Shown one piece after another: positions 6,944 through 9,468 of a stretch of 9,468 nt of DNA. The notes under the pieces are model-generated. The model was given only the letters and a program-made list of their open reading frames with translations. It searched no databases and had not been told where the DNA came from. Source of the DNA: an uncultured Kordia sp. (lineage in GTDB: Bacteria; Bacteroidota; Bacteroidia; Flavobacteriales; Flavobacteriaceae); contig CAJXHW010000057.1 in the NCBI GenBank assembly GCA_913054565.1, positions 1-9,468 on the forward strand. Reading direction: 5' to 3'. Both the position numbers and the translations under genes were made by a program. The first letter of the stretch is position 1. Each line of letters opens with the position of its first letter.

Positions 6944-7660
6944 TTGAATAACTTGTCTAAATTCGACCAATTTTATCTAAAAATAAGAGAAAACAGATGG
7001 TATTGGTATTTTTCAATATTTTGTCGCCTTACGTTAGCCTTTGGCTTTATAATTGCTGGGCTTGTAAAAGTAATGGATGAAAGGTTTGCTAGTGGTCTTT
7101 CTGCTCTCCATCCTATGGGGGCCTATTTAGAAGCTCTTCATCATACAGGCTATTATTATACTTTTATTGGAATTGCTCAAATTATTGCTGCAATTTTGCT
7201 TTTAATTCCTCGTACTGTTACTTTGGGAGCTCTATTATATTTCCCAATTATCATCAACATTTGCATCTTGTCATTTGCTGTAAGGTTTGAAGGTTCTTAT
7301 ATTTCGGCACCTTTAATGGCTTTGGCAAACCTATACATTCTTGTATGGAATTACGATAAGTTAAAATACATATTACCGTTAAAAAGGGTTCCTGATTTTG
7401 GTATTGTAAATAAACCCAAAAAATACAGTAACAAATTTCCTTTTCTATTCTTTTCTGGAGTTATTAGTACATTCATACTCATCATTTCTATATCTTTTTT
7501 TGGGCACGATGTAATGCCTAGAAATTCATTATCAGATTGCAAAAAACAATTTATAAACACCAAAAACGAAAATGCTGGGAATGCATTTTGTGACTGTATT
7601 CATATTAACGGAAAACCATTAGATGACTGTTTAGATGAATTTGAGAAAGCAAAAAAATAG
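6944..7660 (+). CDS. DoxX-like inner-membrane protein with cysteine-bearing C-terminal tail
   Basis: This 238-residue membrane protein has hydrophobic segments at about 22-42, 71-89, 92-112, 119-135 and 165-187. The first four, with the early RLTLAFGFIIAGLVKVMD stretch, fit the four-helix DoxX/DoxD-like fold, whose members are often linked to redox or sulfur stress. A fifth helix and a soluble tail of about 50 residues are added. The tail carries Cys199, Cys216, Cys218 and Cys229, including a C-x-C pair. Basic residues before helix 1 and after helix 4 predict a cytoplasmic N-terminus and a periplasmic tail, where these cysteines could form disulfides or bind metal. No ATG or GTG lies between the upstream in-frame TAA (6920-6922) and Met44, so the TTG at 6944 is the best start; TTG 6953 is a close alternative. 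The exact function is unknown. The peroxidase gene lies 63 bases upstream. Confidence 0.75.
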   Translation: MNNLSKFDQFYLKIRENRWYWYFSIFCRLTLAFGFIIAGLVKVMDERFASGLSALHPMGAYLEALHHTGYYYTFIGIAQIIAAILLLIPRTVTLGALLYFPIIINICILSFAVRFEGSYISAPLMALANLYILVWNYDKLKYILPLKRVPDFGIVNKPKKYSNKFPFLFFSGVISTFILIISISFFGHDVMPRNSLSDCKKQFINTKNENAGNAFCDCIHINGKPLDDCLDEFEKAKK

Positions 7661-7673
7661 TTGATCTTAGATA

Positions 7674-7741
7674 CCCCAAAAGGAAATTGCGGTTTTATTG
7701 TATATGATTTCCATTTAGGAAACCTCACAACAAAACCGCAA
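7674..7741 (-). terminator. Long hairpin, probable terminator of the SulP transcript
   Basis: Arms at 7687-7700 and 7728-7741 pair over 14 positions. Read on the minus strand, the one imperfect position is a G-U wobble; on the plus strand it is an A-C mismatch. An inner stem (TTTCC/GGAAA at 7708-7712 and 7718-7722) also extends through a further G-U and G-C pair only on the minus strand. The minus-strand 3' arm is followed by TTTCCTTTT, a modest U-rich tail. The hairpin lies about 70 bases past the SulP stop. It may also stop DoxX transcription, less efficiently. Confidence 0.6.
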
Positions 7742-7772
7742 CTTATTACACATAAACATTTGTGCTTATTCC

Positions 7773-7800
7773 TAACTATTATGCCTAATCTTAATAGTTA
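7773..7800. repeat. inverted repeat between the convergent genes
   Basis: TAACTATTA (7773-7781) and TAATAGTTA (7792-7800) are perfect 9-base arms with a 10-base loop, beginning 12 bases beyond the SulP stop. All but one pair are A-T and no T-run adjoins, so it is weak as a terminator; it could instead protect the 3' end of the SulP message. Confidence 0.4.
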
Positions 7801-7811
7801 AGAATATCAAC

Positions 7812-9413
7812 TTAAACTGCTGCCAATTCTTTTACATCTATGATGTTTGAAGGTATTTTGGTTCCATTACTAACTCCTTTTAGTGATATGATTTTTCCTG
7901 TATCAGACACAATTGAAGTTACGTGAGATGCTGAATTTTCTATTTTATATTCTTTTCTAAAGCCTATAAAATCTACAGTAATATTACGCTCTTTTGAACC
8001 TTCATTTACAAATTCTTTTATCATCTGAAGCACATCATGATCTATATAAACTGTACTTGAAGCATCAACAATAATTTTACATCCTTCAGGTAAATGAGCA
8101 AAAGTTTGCTTTATTGCAGCTTTGTTTAAAAATGAAACTTCCTGCGCTAATTCCATATAAATTGTTTCTCCTTCGTTATAATTCTCTTTTTTGAAAAAGT
8201 ATGCCAATTTTACATTTCCTCGTAAAATAAAGTAAACACTTACTGCCAATCCTATTCCAACACCAATCAATAAATCTGTCATTACCACGGCAATAACTGT
8301 TACTACAAAAGGTATAAACTGAAACTTTTTACTGTTCTGCCACATGTTAACAAATTTTTGAGGACTTGCTAATTTATACCCTACAACCAGTAATATAGCT
8401 GCAAGTGATGCTAAAGGTATCTTATTCAATAAAAATGGAATTGCTATGACAGCAGCCATTAAAAATACCCCGTGTGATATTGCTGCTATTTTAGTTCTTC
8501 CTCCAGAATTTACATTTGCTGAAGTTCTAACAATTACAGATGTTACAGGAATTCCTCCAATCAAACAACTAAGCATGTTACCTACACCTTGTGCCTTTAA
8601 TTCTCTATTGGTATTTGTATATCGTTTTAGAGGATCCATTTTATCTGCAGCCTCAATACATAATAAGGTTTCAATACTTGCTACAGCAGCAATAGTTATA
8701 GCAACAACCCAAATTTCAGCATTTGCAATCTGAGAAAAATCTGGAAGACTAAACTGATTCCAAAACTGTGTCATCGATTCTGGAACAGGAAGACTTACCA
8801 AATGATCTTGACTTATTGCTAAAGATGAACCAGATGCTTTAAATATTTCATTTATTGAAACTCCTGCCAATACTGCAATTAGTGCACCTGGTACAGACTT
8901 CATTCTTATTAAAAAAGGGACTTTTAAAAATGCTATAAGTATTGCTAATGAAACCAATACAACAATGACTGCTCCTGGGTGAATGAAATTAATAGTATTA
9001 GCCAAAGTTGTGAATATTTGATGGTCACCAGCGGCATTTACGAAAAAATAATCACCTTCATGCATTTCATCAAATCCTACAGCATGAGGTAATTGCGATA
9101 AAATAATAATGATTCCAATAGCTGCTAACATCCCCTCTATAACATTTGATGGTAAGTAGTTTGAAATTACACCAGCTTTAACAAACCCTAAAACAATTTG
9201 AATAACTCCTGCTAGAAAACCAGCTAGTAAAAATGCTTCAAAAGACCCTAATGTTGCAATTGCTGCTAAAACAATAGCAGTTAATCCCGCTGCTGGACCA
9301 GAGACACTTAACTGAGAACCACTTAATGCACCAACAACTATTCCTGCTACAACACCTGAAATAATACCTGAAAATAATGGTGCTCCACTTGCAAGAGCAA
9401 TACCTAGACACAA
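7812..9413 (-). CDS. SulP-family anion transporter with C-terminal STAS domain (N-terminus interrupted by an in-frame stop)
   Basis: The frame gives 533 residues of an inner-membrane anion transporter (sulfate or bicarbonate class). Family signatures are visible: CLGIALASGAPLFSG (2-16), SVSGPAAGL (36-44), ASIETLLCIEAADKMDP (245-261) and the GQG-type stretch KAQGVGNM...GGIPVTS (273-292). About ten or more hydrophobic segments fill residues 1-400. Residues about 415-490 form a STAS-like domain (CKIIVDASSTVYIDHDVL); it lacks the Ser that some STAS proteins phosphorylate. The only start after the upstream in-frame TAA (9447-9449) is TTG at 9411-9413, which falls inside the first membrane helix, so a protein begun there would be truncated. 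The true start is probably beyond the window edge. Bicarbonate uptake is common for bacteroidotal members next to carbonic anhydrase genes, but none is seen here, so the substrate is unassigned. It is convergent with the DoxX-like gene. Confidence 0.85.
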   Translation of the reverse strand: MCLGIALASGAPLFSGIISGVVAGIVVGALSGSQLSVSGPAAGLTAIVLAAIATLGSFEAFLLAGFLAGVIQIVLGFVKAGVISNYLPSNVIEGMLAAIGIIIILSQLPHAVGFDEMHEGDYFFVNAAGDHQIFTTLANTINFIHPGAVIVVLVSLAILIAFLKVPFLIRMKSVPGALIAVLAGVSINEIFKASGSSLAISQDHLVSLPVPESMTQFWNQFSLPDFSQIANAEIWVVAITIAAVASIETLLCIEAADKMDPLKRYTNTNRELKAQGVGNMLSCLIGGIPVTSVIVRTSANVNSGGRTKIAAISHGVFLMAAVIAIPFLLNKIPLASLAAILLVVGYKLASPQKFVNMWQNSKKFQFIPFVVTVIAVVMTDLLIGVGIGLAVSVYFILRGNVKLAYFFKKENYNEGETIYMELAQEVSFLNKAAIKQTFAHLPEGCKIIVDASSTVYIDHDVLQMIKEFVNEGSKERNITVDFIGFRKEYKIENSASHVTSIVSDTGKIISLKGVSNGTKIPSNIIDVKELAAV

Positions 9414-9467
9414 CGGAAGTGCGACTAAGAAAACTACCAGACCTGATTAGATATCTGATTTTAAATA
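9414..9467 (-). other. SulP N-terminal coding remnant with in-frame TAA
   Basis: Reading the minus strand in the SulP frame from the window edge gives YLKSDI, a TAA (9447-9449), then SGLVVFLVALPL running into the annotated frame. From memory, bacteroidotal SulP proteins begin with a stretch like YLKSDIP followed by a VVFLVALPLCLGI helix, with the stop at the place of the Pro. Both sides therefore look like genuine SulP coding sequence in the same frame. No ATG or GTG lies between the stop and TTG 9413. This suggests a nonsense mutation or a sequence error rather than a natural gene start. Confidence 0.65.
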
Positions 9468-9468
9468 T

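Noticed and set aside
7351..7563. Antisense open frame within the DoxX-like gene
   Set aside because: Entirely inside a supported gene and without recognisable content.
7752..7766. Near-palindromic ATAAACATTTGTG-like stretch between the convergent genes
   Set aside because: The pairing is imperfect and short; it is not above expectation for AT-rich DNA.
8446..8733. Plus-strand open frame of 95 codons inside the SulP gene
   Set aside because: Opposite conserved SulP transmembrane coding; its hydrophobic look is a reflection of that gene.

Overview
The window is AT-rich DNA that most likely comes from a member of Flavobacteriia (Bacteroidota), probably a marine one. Four things point there: flavobacterial-type protein families, including an M1-type peptidase joined to an outer-membrane barrel and a fused alpha/beta E1 dehydrogenase; two promoters that match the Bacteroidota pattern TTG-N19/20-TAnnTTTG; gene starts with no clear Shine-Dalgarno sequence; and a typical Bacteroidota lipoprotein signal. 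This assignment rests on remembered family features, not on a search.

Layout, left to right. (1) Positions 2-1276 (+) hold the C-terminal 424 residues of a large surface or outer-membrane protein, probably a flavobacterial M1-family metallopeptidase; its catalytic half lies outside the window. (2) Positions 1445-3856 (+) encode an 803-residue thiamine-diphosphate E1 component with alpha and beta halves in one chain. It has its own promoter and a strong rho-independent terminator at 3878-3911. (3) Positions 3966-5627 (+) encode a 553-residue SAM-dependent methyltransferase with an N-terminal helical/winged-helix part. (4) Positions 5708-6880 (+) encode a lipoprotein di-heme cytochrome c peroxidase (CcpA/MauG type). 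(5) Positions 6944-7660 (+) encode a DoxX-like membrane protein with a cysteine-bearing tail, read from a TTG start just downstream of a good promoter. (6) The minus strand, from the right edge down to 7812, carries a SulP-family anion transporter with a STAS domain, convergent with the DoxX gene.

No gene-free stretch exceeds 300 bases. The longest are 1277-1444 (promoter and a small dyad) and 7661-7811 (two inverted repeats between the convergent genes, one of which looks like the SulP terminator).

The genes do not form one obvious pathway. The E1 enzyme is metabolic, probably for branched-chain 2-oxo acids. The peroxidase and the DoxX-like protein may share a cell-envelope redox or stress role, but that is inference from adjacency. 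I found no mobile element, CRISPR array, rRNA or tRNA. The most notable observation is an in-frame TAA at 9447-9449 in the conserved first membrane segment of the SulP gene: the sequence on both sides looks like SulP, so the gene may be broken, mis-sequenced, or translated in an unusual way. I see no convincing evidence of an undescribed multi-gene system here.
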